Shown here: positions 24,701 through 36,240 of the stretch, piece after piece
Position numbering within the stretch: position 1 is the first letter of the stretch
Layout: each line of letters begins with the position of its first letter
Source: Fasciolopsis buskii
Taxonomy: Eukaryota > Platyhelminthes > Trematoda > Plagiorchiida > Fasciolidae
Assembly (NCBI GenBank): GCA_008360955.1
Contig: LUCM01004935.1
Location: 244,365 to 308,364, forward strand
Direction: 5' to 3'
Length of the DNA: 64,000 nt
Translations under genes and position numbers: made by a program
Notes under the pieces: generated by a model
Database searches by the model: none
The model's input: only the letters and a program-made list of their open reading frames with translations
Told to the model about the DNA's origin: nothing

Positions 24701-27270
24701 ACATACACGTGGAATGTTAAAGGTATTCGGTTCTGATTCAAGTCAACACAACTGATAACATGGATACATTACGAATCAAAATATTTCCATTCTCGTGACA
24801 AGCTAGGAACTGACTCAGGTAAGCAGAACGTGATTCTGAGAGAACGATAACGTAATAGGTGTAGATCGTGTAATGAGGAATTAATATTGCGGATAGCAGA
24901 TCAGTGAAATGCATGTATGTGTGAGCTGTTTGGATTCGTTTAATATTACGGTTCTAGTCTGCGAGAAGCGTTTTTGGTAAGTAAAATGAATGGGACCAAT
25001 CTATACTCATGCAAGCTTGCTCTGGATACGAATTGTGGGTAGTTAATCAATCAGTTGGCCTTAGTTTTCTGTCGGACAATATCAACCAAAGGTCAAATGA
25101 TTTTTGTTGTAATTACTGTCGTATGTCTCCGATTCCACATAGCCGCTTTCGCGGTCATTGCCACTCATTCTGTTTGCGAACTGTTCTCTTATACGCAGAG
25201 AATACTATCACAATGAAACCGAGAACTTATTATCAAGTGTCCTCTTTCAAAAGATTGTTCTTGACTAACCAACGAAAATCGTCCGCCAACGATGCTGTTG
25301 TTCACAATTAGACTCACCATCCATTCACATTTTTGGTGATTCAAACAGGACTGTTAAGTTCAAATGCTTTTTTATTCACTTTAGCTTTCGTACGGTTGAC
25401 CACCGTAATTTCGAACCGCGAATCACAGGCACGAACAAAGAACAATTTCCGCATGCATTACTTTTGCAGTACCTTAAGCGTCAGGACCAGGTTTCATATA
25501 GAATCACGGCTCAGTTACGGTACTTTTGATTCTATCGCTTTTTTGGACTTATGTAACACTTATGACGAGATGTGTGACCCTATTCCGAATGTGCATGCCG
25601 AGATACGAGGGTGCACTGATAACGCGGCTCGTGACAGTAACAACAACTGATTATGGGGTAGCGAGTGCCGCAAAATCTGAGCTATGCTCAACTCCGGAAA
25701 ACCCAAAATGACAGAGGAACTTATTTGATTCACCCGAGTCTGACAGGTCTGGTATTCACACAGTCGCACTAATGCAAAGGATTTAGGGCATGGTCAAGCT
25801 AGAGTATCTCAAGTAGGTGAGCTGTTTTGGTAGGTCAGCCTACGGAGACAGGCAGTGGGGCTTGAATCAACCTATCTCGATGTCGAATCGACCAAAAGCC
25901 GTTTACTTGTTTCATAATACCGCGATTTTCCACATAACAAGAATTACAGTGTTTCCAGCATCCACGGCATCGTGATTCTAGGGCTATAGACACAACGGCT
26001 GTATGACAGATTTAGCGACTTTGTGCTGGTTTGATTCCTTGACTCCAATACTTCGCTGTTTCATTCCTGTGAACCCTAAAAAACGCTTGCTACAAATGCC
26101 CATTAAAACTAAGGCTTTTCGGTGCAATGCCCCTCGGAGGCTTTTCATGAGCAGTGTCTAGGTCAACTTAAGGTGTTTTTACAAGTATGACTATATTTCA
26201 GAAAAGAAACCGTCGTCAGTACAACTGAATCCAATCTCGCTGTGTCCCGGACAAAGCTACAGTGGTTCAGAGGCCCGCTGCATGATAATCTAATTTCAAC
26301 GAACTCTGATTGGTTTCCTGACCTTTTCAGTTGTTTGTTTGGGTCTCCATCGCCGGCTTCTTGAACACCTGTTAGATGTATACCACGTTAAGACAGTACA
26401 ATCGGAACTGATTTCTTTTTCCTCAGGCCAAAAGAACTAGAGACGGATTCATATTCAGCATACTCCAATTGGTGCCGTTCAGTCTGCCAGTAAATAAGCT
26501 TCATCGATGTCGCTTCGAAACACGGTATGCGAAGGCCTCGGGTGAATAGAAGAGACCCCGGAATCGGAAGCCGTGCATACAGTAGAATTTCACAAATACT
26601 CAAGCGGTTAATAATTGCCCAAGCAACTAACTACTTCCCGGAAATCAATAAATTGTACGGAATGCGATAACGGAACGGAGGAGCAGAATACCATAGCTAC
26701 GGCATTGACAAGTTCACAAGTAGTACTTTTCGGCTGATAGGGTGTAAGACACCACTGGCGTACGAAAATGGCCTTGAGAAATCGCACATTTATCTGTCGC
26801 TCGGTTTATTTTTCGTCTCATTCTGCACAGCGTTTAGATCCACGCGAAATCATCTAGGGCACTATTGAAACTGGCGCTCATTTTCAAAATTCTTAGGGGA
26901 TGCACTTTCCCATCGCAAATTTTGTAATTTTAGCTCCCTCAGCATTAAAGGGAACAAATGAGAAGCCAATGAATGATGTGATCCTGACCCCCGATCAAAT
27001 GTGTGAATTCCGCAGGATTCATTACCTAAGTCATTAGTAGTCACAATAAGTAGTTGCACCGAACCACCACTCCAAGAGGATAAAAATCAGGTATAAATCC
27101 AAAACATCTACCCGGATTGAATGTCAAAGAGGATTGGTGGTGAAAAGTTACTCCTTTGTCTCATCTGAGTAAAAGACACCTAACCGAAATCTGATCAACT
27201 TAATGGATAAACAAACTAGTCTTACGGATGAGGATATACGATCGAAATCCCGTGATCGATCATAAGATGG

Positions 27271-27370
27271 TATAATATAATAAGATATAATATAATATAA
27301 TATAATATAATATAATATAATATAATATAATATAATATAATATAATATAACATAGTATAATATATAATAT
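27271..27370. repeat. (TATAA)n microsatellite
   Basis: There are thirteen uninterrupted TATAA units at 27286-27350, with imperfect units on both sides. A minus-strand open frame through it (27435-27148) is an artefact of the repeat. Confidence 0.95.
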
Positions 27371-27899
27371 CTTATGAAAAGTGAAATCAGAAAATTACCC
27401 ACCGCGTGTCTGAATGCTTTGGTTTGCAATAACAAAGCAACAGTCAGTGGACCTAGCGAAACCTTTAGTAATCATCAGACCGATCACGTACGGCGATAAT
27501 CATTGCCAGTTAAGTTTGGTGACTTATGGAAGCTTGAACACATCACATGATCTATGGATGATGTCAGACAACGGTGAATTTTGATCCGATTGTGTGTGTT
27601 TTTGAAAGTGTGTTACCCTGAATGCCCTTCAATAACTCAGCTCTGCACGAGTCGAGTCTCTTCGCTTACCGTTACCTTTCTTTCATCCCTCTTGTCATCG
27701 CCTCCAGAACTCACAACATCCTGTCTTCGTTGAATGCGATAACGAAATCCGTCTGAATCGGATTTCTGGGTCACAATAAACTTTCCGTGAGAGCAGGAAC
27801 TTCTTGTCATTCTTCCAAACCTTTGAGTTCAGCCTTTAGTCGTTCAGCTACAAATTAGCTGTTTTAAAAGCTCCAGCTATTTATATTCGTAGGAAGGTA

Positions 27900-28805
27900 A
27901 GACTTAATCGGTTTTGCTTCCAACCCAGGTATCCTAGAGGTCGCATTCCTTACATCCTTCTTAGTTGCCATATACACCCCGTTCGTGAAGGCTAACCACA
28001 GATTGCTAATGGCAATTTTTGCAGACGATGTTTCCGAAGTTCTTTCCCATTTTGATTCCAATGTCACCTTTGTTCTTCAGTCTGGCAACGCTGACCTTAA
28101 TAAGTAGTTAAAAACCAGTGCCCAGTCCTCGATTCTCGTAATCAAATGAATATCATATTTCTCACCTTAAACGAATTTTAGGTCAGAAGTTACTGAACCT
28201 TCTACACAAACCTAGGAAACAAAACCGTACTTCGACAATCGTCTAGTTAGTACCTTGCCAATATTTGTTAATGCAATTGTACTGGTCCTAAAGTCATTAA
28301 GAGGAAAATGGCTCACTGAATAGAACGCCTAAGAAACGTCTTGCAGAAGTTCGTCGCTTAGTGGTTTTCGAACAACAATTTCTGCTTAGTATCGCTTGAA
28401 TTGGATGGGGTGATCGGGTGCATAATGCAGAGGTTCGGAATCTAGTATTAAGTAGCGGTTCTGGAAACAACTTGTCTCATGGCGTCAAGCATAATAGATT
28501 ACGTTGGTTGGGTTAAGTATTGCGTATGACTGACACTCGTCTACCATACCGTGCACTATTTTGCCTTCTTACAACAGAGTGAAAGAAGTTATGTGGAGAT
28601 CAACAAATAACGTTGCAAAGTGGAATGAGAAAACGCACATCGAACTTAGGTTAGATAGGTGTCTCATGTCTTCGTGGTTGGGGGCCGAAAGACCCGTCAA
28701 CTAGCTGGCCGGAGACAATGAATCATACGCCAGCGAGCCGTGAGTAGTGGGAATCATGCTGTCATTTTCTGTCAAATCAGAATGAATGGAAATGTGTGTC
28801 TGTAT
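27900..28805 (+). mobile_element. Decayed RTE-like LINE 3' fragment with a possible second RT piece
   Basis: From about 28345 the plus strand gives EVRRLVVFEQQFLLSIA, DRVHNAEVRNLVL, HNRLRWLG, LRMTDTRLPYRALF and RGWGPKDPSTSW. This is the C-terminal post-RT region of the same LINE type as the one at 13.3-15.9 kb. At about 27906-28090 another frame reads IFADDVSEVLSHFDSN, which looks like the FADD box of a jockey-like or related RT. It may belong to a different element or an older insertion. Stops and frameshifts make all of it non-functional. Confidence 0.75.
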
Positions 28806-29207
28806 AGTTAGGCTGCGTTCCGTGTGATGACTGCAGCAGCGTTCTAATCTTTTCCACACCTTTATAGGTTCACTCCCAGCTCTCCTTGGAAATTTACTCC
28901 TTCTACTGGAAAATGTAACCCTGGGGAAAAGGCAGCGTTTAGTGGGGATTAACTTGCAGTTTAACGCCGAAAAGATCATGATGATGTGCCCAGGGACGGT
29001 CTATGCTTCTTTAAATCTTGTTAATCACTAACACTTTCTCTTAATGCACACGAAAATAACCATAATTTCATTATTCATTAATAATGATAAGGTTATTGCT
29101 AGAAAGAAAAATTAACTCGCTTGCGTTCTCACGAGAGTTACTGAAATAAAGAATCCACTAAAATGTTAGGGTTATTTAGTCAAGTATTCAACGCAAATGG
29201 ATTGGCA

Positions 29208-29312
29208 TTTGATTGCAAAACTTGCCTAGAGAAAGACTACCCACGGTAACCGAAACGTTGGCGCATTACATCTACCAACAACGCCGTGTTATTAACAATA
29301 TAACATTCACAA
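29208..29312 (+). mobile_element. Short hammerhead-like element, copy 1 (with 60.2 kb)
   Basis: It shares about 100 bp with 60183-60283: TTTGATTG-AAAACTTGCC, then GAAAGACTACCCACGGTA, then CGAAACGTTGGCGCATTACA, then TCTACCAACAACG and GTGTTATTAA. In this copy the stem corresponding to GACTACC/GGTAGTC has mismatches (GGTAACC). No target-site duplication was seen. The CGAAACGTTGG motif after a hairpin resembles the 3' half of hammerhead motifs in Penelope-like elements, so it may be the end of such an element. Confidence 0.55.
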
Positions 29313-29619
29313 TTAAAACCAATATATGGTGCATCGATTTTCTTCGACACACTCCTTGCATTCCTTGGACCTGAGAAATGGATTAGCATTCGAAAAATCA
29401 GCCGATTTAGTGAGAATACAAAATTAGAAAAAATGCGAAAAGTTATGTAGCGGAATACATAATGAGCTCAACGCTACACTCCCTAAATTTCCATTAGGAG
29501 CAGATACTTGATTCACATCCGCATTTAAGTCTTTGGGTGATCAACTATAACCAACAAGGAAAGATTCACATTTAGCCGCAAAGCACTGCTTAATACCTCA
29601 AGATGCACCTAGAATCGTG

Positions 29620-32245
29620 GATTTTTTCTGGAGTCTACTGATCCTTCATTCCTACACACTTCGTTTTCTCGCATCAGATAATCATAATTCCGTTCGTCTA
29701 GACGTGAAATGCAAAATACTTACCACATGAGTCACATCATGCAAATAGCCGAATCGAGTTGATTGACCAATCTTGATATGATTCGATTCCAACTGACTTG
29801 CAATGATCAGAAGAATAAATGTACAAAATGAAATCGACAAGACTGTGTCCATTAACTATTCGTGCCTTCCGAATGCCGGAGGAGATGAGTTGATTGTGTT
29901 TAGGATCGGATCAATGCATGTGCACTATTTGTCTTCAATTCCTCCCCGCATTACTATTTTGCCCGGGTCATACGAAGACTGCATGACAAGGCGATACAGT
30001 AAACTGATACCATCGACCGAGGTCATTGTTACACTTAGTACAGATGGCAATTTCAACATTAAATGAGACAGACTGATTTCGATTACAGACTGTCTCCCTG
30101 ATACAGGTTACATATTACACCGAGCGAGGAAACGCCCACGTAAGTTGCCGAAATATTTGTTTTCATATTAATATTTCAACATCAACTATATTAGATTCCG
30201 AGATCAGATCGGTCATAAAAGACGAGAATTTGCCCACGATGATATTAACGAAAACGTTTATCTCTCGAATCTACTTGTTCATTTGGAATGAATCGATTCC
30301 AGAGTTAGGGATTATAATGTCATCGAGAAGCCAGCTGGAATCATCACCGAAGTTGGACGTTCACTCTACTCGGAAGCCACGGCTGATCCCACGTCTAGGT
30401 GCATCACCTGAAGCAGTGATTATCGCACAACTACATACTGATCACAGGTGGATGAAGAGCCTGTGTGCGAATCACATGACCCAGTCCCATACAGATCTCC
30501 TGTGTACTCCACGAACAACCACAATATCAGAGCCCTGACAACTCACGAACAAGAAAAACGCGCTCCCGGCCATGTTCATCGACTCAATTGTATTCCGCTA
30601 GTGGTTTATCCGTCTGGTCAGTAGACATATACATTTGTAATGGAAATAGACATCGACGCGATTTCCAGTTCAATGGTCCTCTTTCTCTTCATGGGTATGA
30701 AATCCGGGGTCCGAGATACTCCATCACGTGGTCGTATTTCCAGTCCATCTTACTCTTTCCAATATGATATCATAACGGGCTGTTCGTATACCTTCGTGCA
30801 TTAGTCTGTCTACTGTGTCAGTGACGCACGATTAATGAGCAACACCTTCGTTGATGCAAGACGGGATTTCGCGACCACGTGAAACATCCGCAAATTCACA
30901 CCAGTTTGGGTCCACAGGACAATTCAAATGTCTGCTAGGTGAATAACCTGTGGTGAGAATACATCAAGCACGCGCGGACCAGTGAAGATAATAGAACACC
31001 AGACGAGTCCGGTTGACATGGGAAATCAAGTCCAATTCAATTGAAGGTGATAAATCGACACAGTACTGCGTCAGAGACAGACTGGCCAAATTACACGTCT
31101 AATCAATCGATGAACAACATGCAACTTATTCATCTATTTTCAAACTTCACCACCAATGAAATCCCTAATTCACTTCAATCTCCATCCGATGCGATCAGCC
31201 GAGTCATTTGGGTTCGTACACCCTTTTGCCAATTGCCATGAATTGCGAAATTTCCACTGAATAACAGTAATCCGCTTGCTCGTTCACGTAATAGCCAGGT
31301 CATTTCACAGGATTGGTTCGATTCGTATGCTACTGTTCAGTGCGAACATACGACACTGACTGGAAAAATTCGATATGATTTGTTGATTTTTGTTACAATG
31401 TCAGTTGTTCGGGTGGAGAAAAGCAATGAGGAGAGCTTTTCCGTGATTGCACTGTGACTAAGTCACGTTGGAACATCTATGGAGTTCAGCATGCAATTCA
31501 TTTTTCGGATTCTGGTCCGCAAGAATGTCCCGGTGTGCTGTACGGACCAGACGGGAAGAGGCTTGTCGAGACGAAGATTTCCATGGTATGCACTGTGCTT
31601 TTGACTGCGATCACTGTCTGGGTCATGTCTGGACTGCTCGACATCCTATTCTTCAGTCGTATGGTCTTGGTCTCCCATTTAGGGCCACAATTTGCAATTT
31701 CGGATGGTGGGCCTGAGTTGCGCGATTCAACCCACGGGCCCTTTCCGAATTAGTTCACTTTACCGATCTTGGAAGAATGAGTCTGCGCACGGTTCGGTTG
31801 GTCAAGGGAACTGACACGAGAAGTCTAAGATAAGCCAACGAGGTGAACACTGAAATCAGGACGCATTACATTAGAAACACAAAACTATTCAATTCCTTTG
31901 GCTGAATAGTTTTTGAATACTGATCCATTTCTTATTCTAGGATTTAATATTTCCCTTGTGCTACGCTACCGTCTCATCGTCTATCTCTGTTCGGGCACTA
32001 GCCGAATATTAGCGTACACGCTTGCATTTGGTGTGGTCCCTGAAAGGGCCTTAAATCGAATTATTTGACGTTTCTCTTTTGGATTTTTACTTGACTCTAT
32101 TGCCCCACGCTTTTGGACGAGTGTTCGGTGCAATTACTACAATTACTAACGTCAAAATGAAGACGCTATAAATAGATATTATTTAGATAGAACATCGAAA
32201 TTGGCCTTCCTAAAGTGTTTGTGTTGCACCGATTGTTTATTGAAT
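29620..32245 (+). repeat. Inverted duplication, left arm, block B
   Basis: This block is the reverse complement of 42092-44766. Over 30.2-31.75 kb paired positions sum to 74331 without any indel. Three frames (30230-30538, 31041-31241, 31454-31753) encode identical proteins in both arms (102, 66 and 99 residues). The left arm lacks about 55 bp present in the right arm near 29835. Block ends fade: identity drops near 29630 and beyond 32240. It may contain broken exons, but no known domain was recognised. Confidence 0.88.
31454..31753 (+). other. 99-codon frame conserved in both arms, with a hydrophobic segment
   Basis: The frame opens after a stop near 31427 (the first listed codon is GTG, so there is no ATG start) and carries one probable membrane-spanning stretch, SMVCTVLLTAITVWVMSGLL. 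Its right-arm twin (42877-42578) is identical. A second overlapping plus-strand frame (31468-31716) is also long. Identity between arms reflects overall DNA identity rather than proven selection, so coding status is doubtful. Confidence 0.25.
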
Positions 32246-32532
32246 TTGAGACCCCTAATCAACATTGACATAAATGAAAGTGTATTGTGATAAGCAAAGT
32301 GGTTTATCCACAGAACGCCTTCAACGAATGACAACCCTGTCTATTTTTGTTTTGTTACTGTTGTTGGCGCACTTAACGATTCAAGAGATTTGTGATATTA
32401 CAACGGTGTATTCGAGTCCATGCATCCGCTTGTAATTTTTGGGAATTCTGAGACAAGTTGTATTCTGTAGTGTTTCAGTCACACCCAATATTACTACTTG
32501 ATCTGTGGCGTTATTGAAAAAACGTTGTTCGG

Positions 32533-32556
32533 ACCATCTGACTGATGTCAGATGGT
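32533..32556. repeat. Perfect hairpin with 10-bp arms
   Basis: ACCATCTGAC and GTCAGATGGT are exact reverse complements separated by TGAT. There is no T-run, ORF end or other context to suggest a role. It may be chance or a transposon remnant. Confidence 0.8.
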
Positions 32557-33284
32557 TATTTTGTGACATTTTATTTCAGATTTGCGAGTGAGGCATGTGT
32601 GAATGCAAATATCATGACATGAAGGGGCTTCATTGCTTTAGGTCTAGTCACATCAACTAATGTGGCATGAGTCTGTCCACAGGTGAGTTATCTGTTCTAC
32701 CGGTTTGATGGAATCGATCAGCAGTTTGGACTGAAAATCCCAACGTGTATGCCGTAGTGAGAAATTCGCATGCAGGTAACGTAATCCAGTGAGTAATATC
32801 TTCCGAGCTGCAGTCTGCCAGGGGAACCAGCTCACCAGGAGTCAAACCAAAGAGAATTAACGAGACTGGTACATTACCTTCTGGATTAGTCGACATGCGT
32901 CCTGCCACTCAGGTTTTACAGTGATCAGACTATCTAACCCCAATTTTTCTCGTTCCGGTTCTTCTAGTCCCGGTTAGCTTATCCAGTTGAAAGCTCTCTG
33001 GAAATTATATTCCTTATCATTCTATTGATGAAAGAATTAAGATGCAAATATGAGTAAAAAACTAAATGAAAACACCTGTTTGTCTTTAGGTAAAATCAAA
33101 TTTGATAGTTCATGTTACTGGGGTATCCGTCACATTCCAGCGGGTTGGATCGTGTCAAGTAAATGAAATAGTTCAAGCGTTTATGACCACCTTTCTAACA
33201 AACTCCAGACTGCCTTGATCCCACTCTATAGGACATTGGGAAAATTATTGACTGCCACTTAGGATTTCTCCGGAACAAACTTGA

Positions 33285-33425
33285 CCCAGTATCTCGCCTA
33301 GCTACGGTCAGCATGCTGACAACATATAGGCCTCCCCTACGGAAGGGCTCGGGTTCTAACCCCGGGTATGACGATGGATATGCATTACCTACGTGCTATT
33401 ATAGGAGCGAAACTCGAATATGGTT
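33285..33425 (+). repeat. Degenerate tRNA-derived SINE with hammerhead remnant
   Basis: GGGCTCGGGTTCTAACCCCG (33345 onward) has a pol III B-box-like core. It is followed by ATGGATATGCA and, 34 bases after the first of these bases, GCGAAAC. The same order (B box, GTGGATATGCA, GAAAC) occurs in the terminal SINE at 63.9 kb, where the hammerhead core is complete. Here CTGATGA has decayed to about CTACGTG, so cleavage is not expected. Confidence 0.5.
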
Positions 33426-36149
33426 CTTCCCGAGTGCAAGTTTGACCCGAGGAATTGAGATTTGCGCGGTCAGCGAACAAGAGCTCATTTTACAGAAGAA
33501 AGCTGGCAATGGATCAAAACCGGATGCAATGTGCTCAACACAACAAAAAGAAGAATTAATTTAACTTGGACCGCATCGTTAAATCTAATCCCTTCGAATG
33601 TGTTCACCCCGTATTGAAGTGGGTTAGAAAAACGTATTCGGAGAAAGTTTATTCCAAAGCTGTTTACCAATCGCTTCGTTCAAAAAAACAAAATCGTGTA
33701 TTCCATCAGCACAATGTCGAGTGAGTTAAGAATCAGCGTCCAATTAACTTCAGACTGATTGAAACGGCTTTTCGGTTATATTTTGCTGCATAACCAGAAG
33801 TTGCGTGAAGATGTAAAAGGCCTCCGAATGACAACTGAGGTACCGGCGAACTAGTCTACTTCAAACAGACTTTGTCATCCAGGCTTTAAATGCAAATGGC
33901 TCTGCCCGAGATCTTTGAGTTCCAATCGCTTACCTTTAGTTTTCTGAATAATAGGTTGATTTTATGAGTGCCAACAGCTCTTGCACTTGTGAAGACTTCA
34001 AATGGTACGATGCAACCTCAAGTATCACAACAGATTTCGGACATTGTGACTAAATTGTGAGAAAAACCTATTTTTGCGGGATTATAAAAGCAACTAAAGT
34101 GGTCCATTAGTTAGGTCATCGTTCTTCTCTGACAGTAAACACGGAAGGTCCATATCATTGGGTGTCTGACACGTCAAGATCCGAATGTGGAAGGAAGGGT
34201 TTTTATTTTCACTGTCTGTGCAGGATAGCAATATCGCCCATCAACCGTTAAAGATTTCCGATCATCGAAACGGCACGCTATCGTTGTACATGAATAAGTG
34301 ATCGACATCAACCTTCCTGTAGTTACTTAAGTGAACATACCACTTTTCGATTCATCACATAAAAGAACCAGATCGAGTGTAGTTGGTGTGAGGATCTATC
34401 TGACGGATCTGAAACATTTTAAGTGACAAAGTTATGTGCAATGCATATGCAAACTGCCACATGCTCCGAAGAAAATATTTCAGTGGTTGAATCATGTGTT
34501 GATTGGGCACATTGCCGTTAAAGTGTTACTTGGGGGGCTGGTAACAGGAACTTGAAATAAATTAGGGTCTCGAATGGACAACCAAAACGTGGTTTATGTA
34601 ACGCGTTCAGGATCCTTGTACTGAACCTCTGCGCAGATTTGCTCCCATCTCACAAGAACTGACCATCGTCTAATAGCATCGGATTGCTATTTTATCAACC
34701 GTTTTCTGGAACAGTGGAAACGCAAGTTTTGGCCAATACCCACCGTAAATGGGCACATCACGTGTGAGTTGTGTGGCTCATTACGTTGCAGGTCTGTATT
34801 TCGCCAATACCTATGATCTCAGTGGACAAATATGTATTTACTCCAGTTCAGAGGGTAGCATTGAACGGGGGCTATTTAAAGACTATTGCAGGATTACCGG
34901 AAGCTGAGAGACTACGATATGGCCTGTAGATATTTTAGGCTGTGTAATTTGAATCCTAATAACAAAAATGACTAGAGAGTCGTCAAACATTATGTGAACA
35001 TAAAATGAATTCGAATTGGGTTTTGTCGCGAGCTCCAAAATTAAGAGATCATATAAGATTAATTGGAGGAACGGGTTCAAATCGACTGGCGCCCAGCGGC
35101 TATTTGATCGTGCAAACGAATTTCACAAATCAGTTGGTACATTAAATTAGATATTGATTATATTCGGGGTAAACAATTGAAAAAGGCTAAAATAGACCCT
35201 ATTAGGTGAACATCGCTGGTGCGTAATTAGCGATATCGTGGAGCCGTCACGTGGAACACTGACTAGGATTTAACACCAGTGGAGTATTGGTCAACGAATA
35301 TGGATGTGAATTACGGAAAACAAAGATTTGCTGACGCACCGAATGATTGCAAGGTAGTCTAGTGCTTGTTGCACGAGTTATCGTCCCGGAAGCAGTCCAC
35401 TGTTTCAAAGCAATTCCACGGTTTCCTCCTGGCCTCAGCTGTATGAAGACAACTAGTCGAATTTACACATAGCGAATAGTTTGTTAAAATTTGTCACAGT
35501 CGTCTAGTGGCAGCTAACCCACTCCCTATGACCGGACTACGGGGATCCTAAACACTCACCTGGTCCTTCATTCATATTGACTTCACTGGATCAAATCGGC
35601 AAGTTGAACTGTTTAAAATATTGTGAATGGACAAAGTATCTCGCAGTTATTCTGCTGGGCATTGAAGCCGGAACCGTTGTTATAGAAGATATGAGTAGAG
35701 TATTTTTCAGTTTGCGTTCGGAGGAAGCACTCGTCTCAACTACTAACTCACAGTTTACATCCGCACAGTTTAGTGCATTTCGTGCTTCAAATGATATCCA
35801 CAATACTAGCTTGCACGTATACCATTCACACTCAAATATTCAGGTAGAACAACCTATTGACACATTCAAACAATCGTTGAATAAATAACACGAGAAAGGT
35901 GAACGACGACAGCCAAGTTGTACTCTGCTCCTGACGTACATTTCAACCCCAACCTAGTAAAATCAATACAAGAGTCCACAAGTGAATTGTTCCCAGGTTA
36001 GGTTACCGCAGACGAATTCACCTGGATGATGTGATCAGTCTTAGATTACACGCTTGCCTTACAATCGAGGCGAGCGTTTACCTGAATGGATATATGGACG
36101 GATTTTTTTCGTGCTAGTGGGAATCTAGAGATGTCATCACTCATATAAG

Positions 36150-36240
36150 GAACCCTAACCAGCTAGATATGAGAAAAGCTGGGCGAACCCGAGTTCCAGG
36201 GCTCGAACTCATGACAGCACGGCAGCTTGCAGCACCGAAT
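36150..36240 (-). repeat. tRNA-derived SINE fragment
   Basis: The minus strand has GAGTTCGAGCCCTGG (36210-36196), close to the pol III B-box/T-loop consensus, preceded by a CTGTCAT-type anticodon-arm-like stretch. No good A box or hammerhead core was seen. It is probably a SINE head rather than a tRNA gene. Confidence 0.4.

Larger units (their letters stand above)
24701..29619. other. Left-arm central segment X (4.9 kb)
   Basis: This segment joins blocks A and B in the left arm and is 1.6 kb longer than its right-arm counterpart (44767-48091). Its first part is still recognisably but weakly related to the right arm. It then holds a TATAA microsatellite, an old LINE 3' fragment and a short hammerhead-like element, which I did not find in the right arm. 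Frames at 25009-25311 and 25333-25650 (plus) are unassigned. Confidence 0.6.

Noticed and set aside
27148..27435. 95-codon minus-strand frame
   Set aside because: It is mostly translation of the TATAA repeat (YYIILYYIIL pattern).
30184..30538. Possible spliced gene in block B (short intron from GTAAGT near 30139 to TTAG near 30194)
   Set aside because: The joined frame meets a stop just upstream and has no recognisable domain; both arms are identical here, so no selection signal is available.
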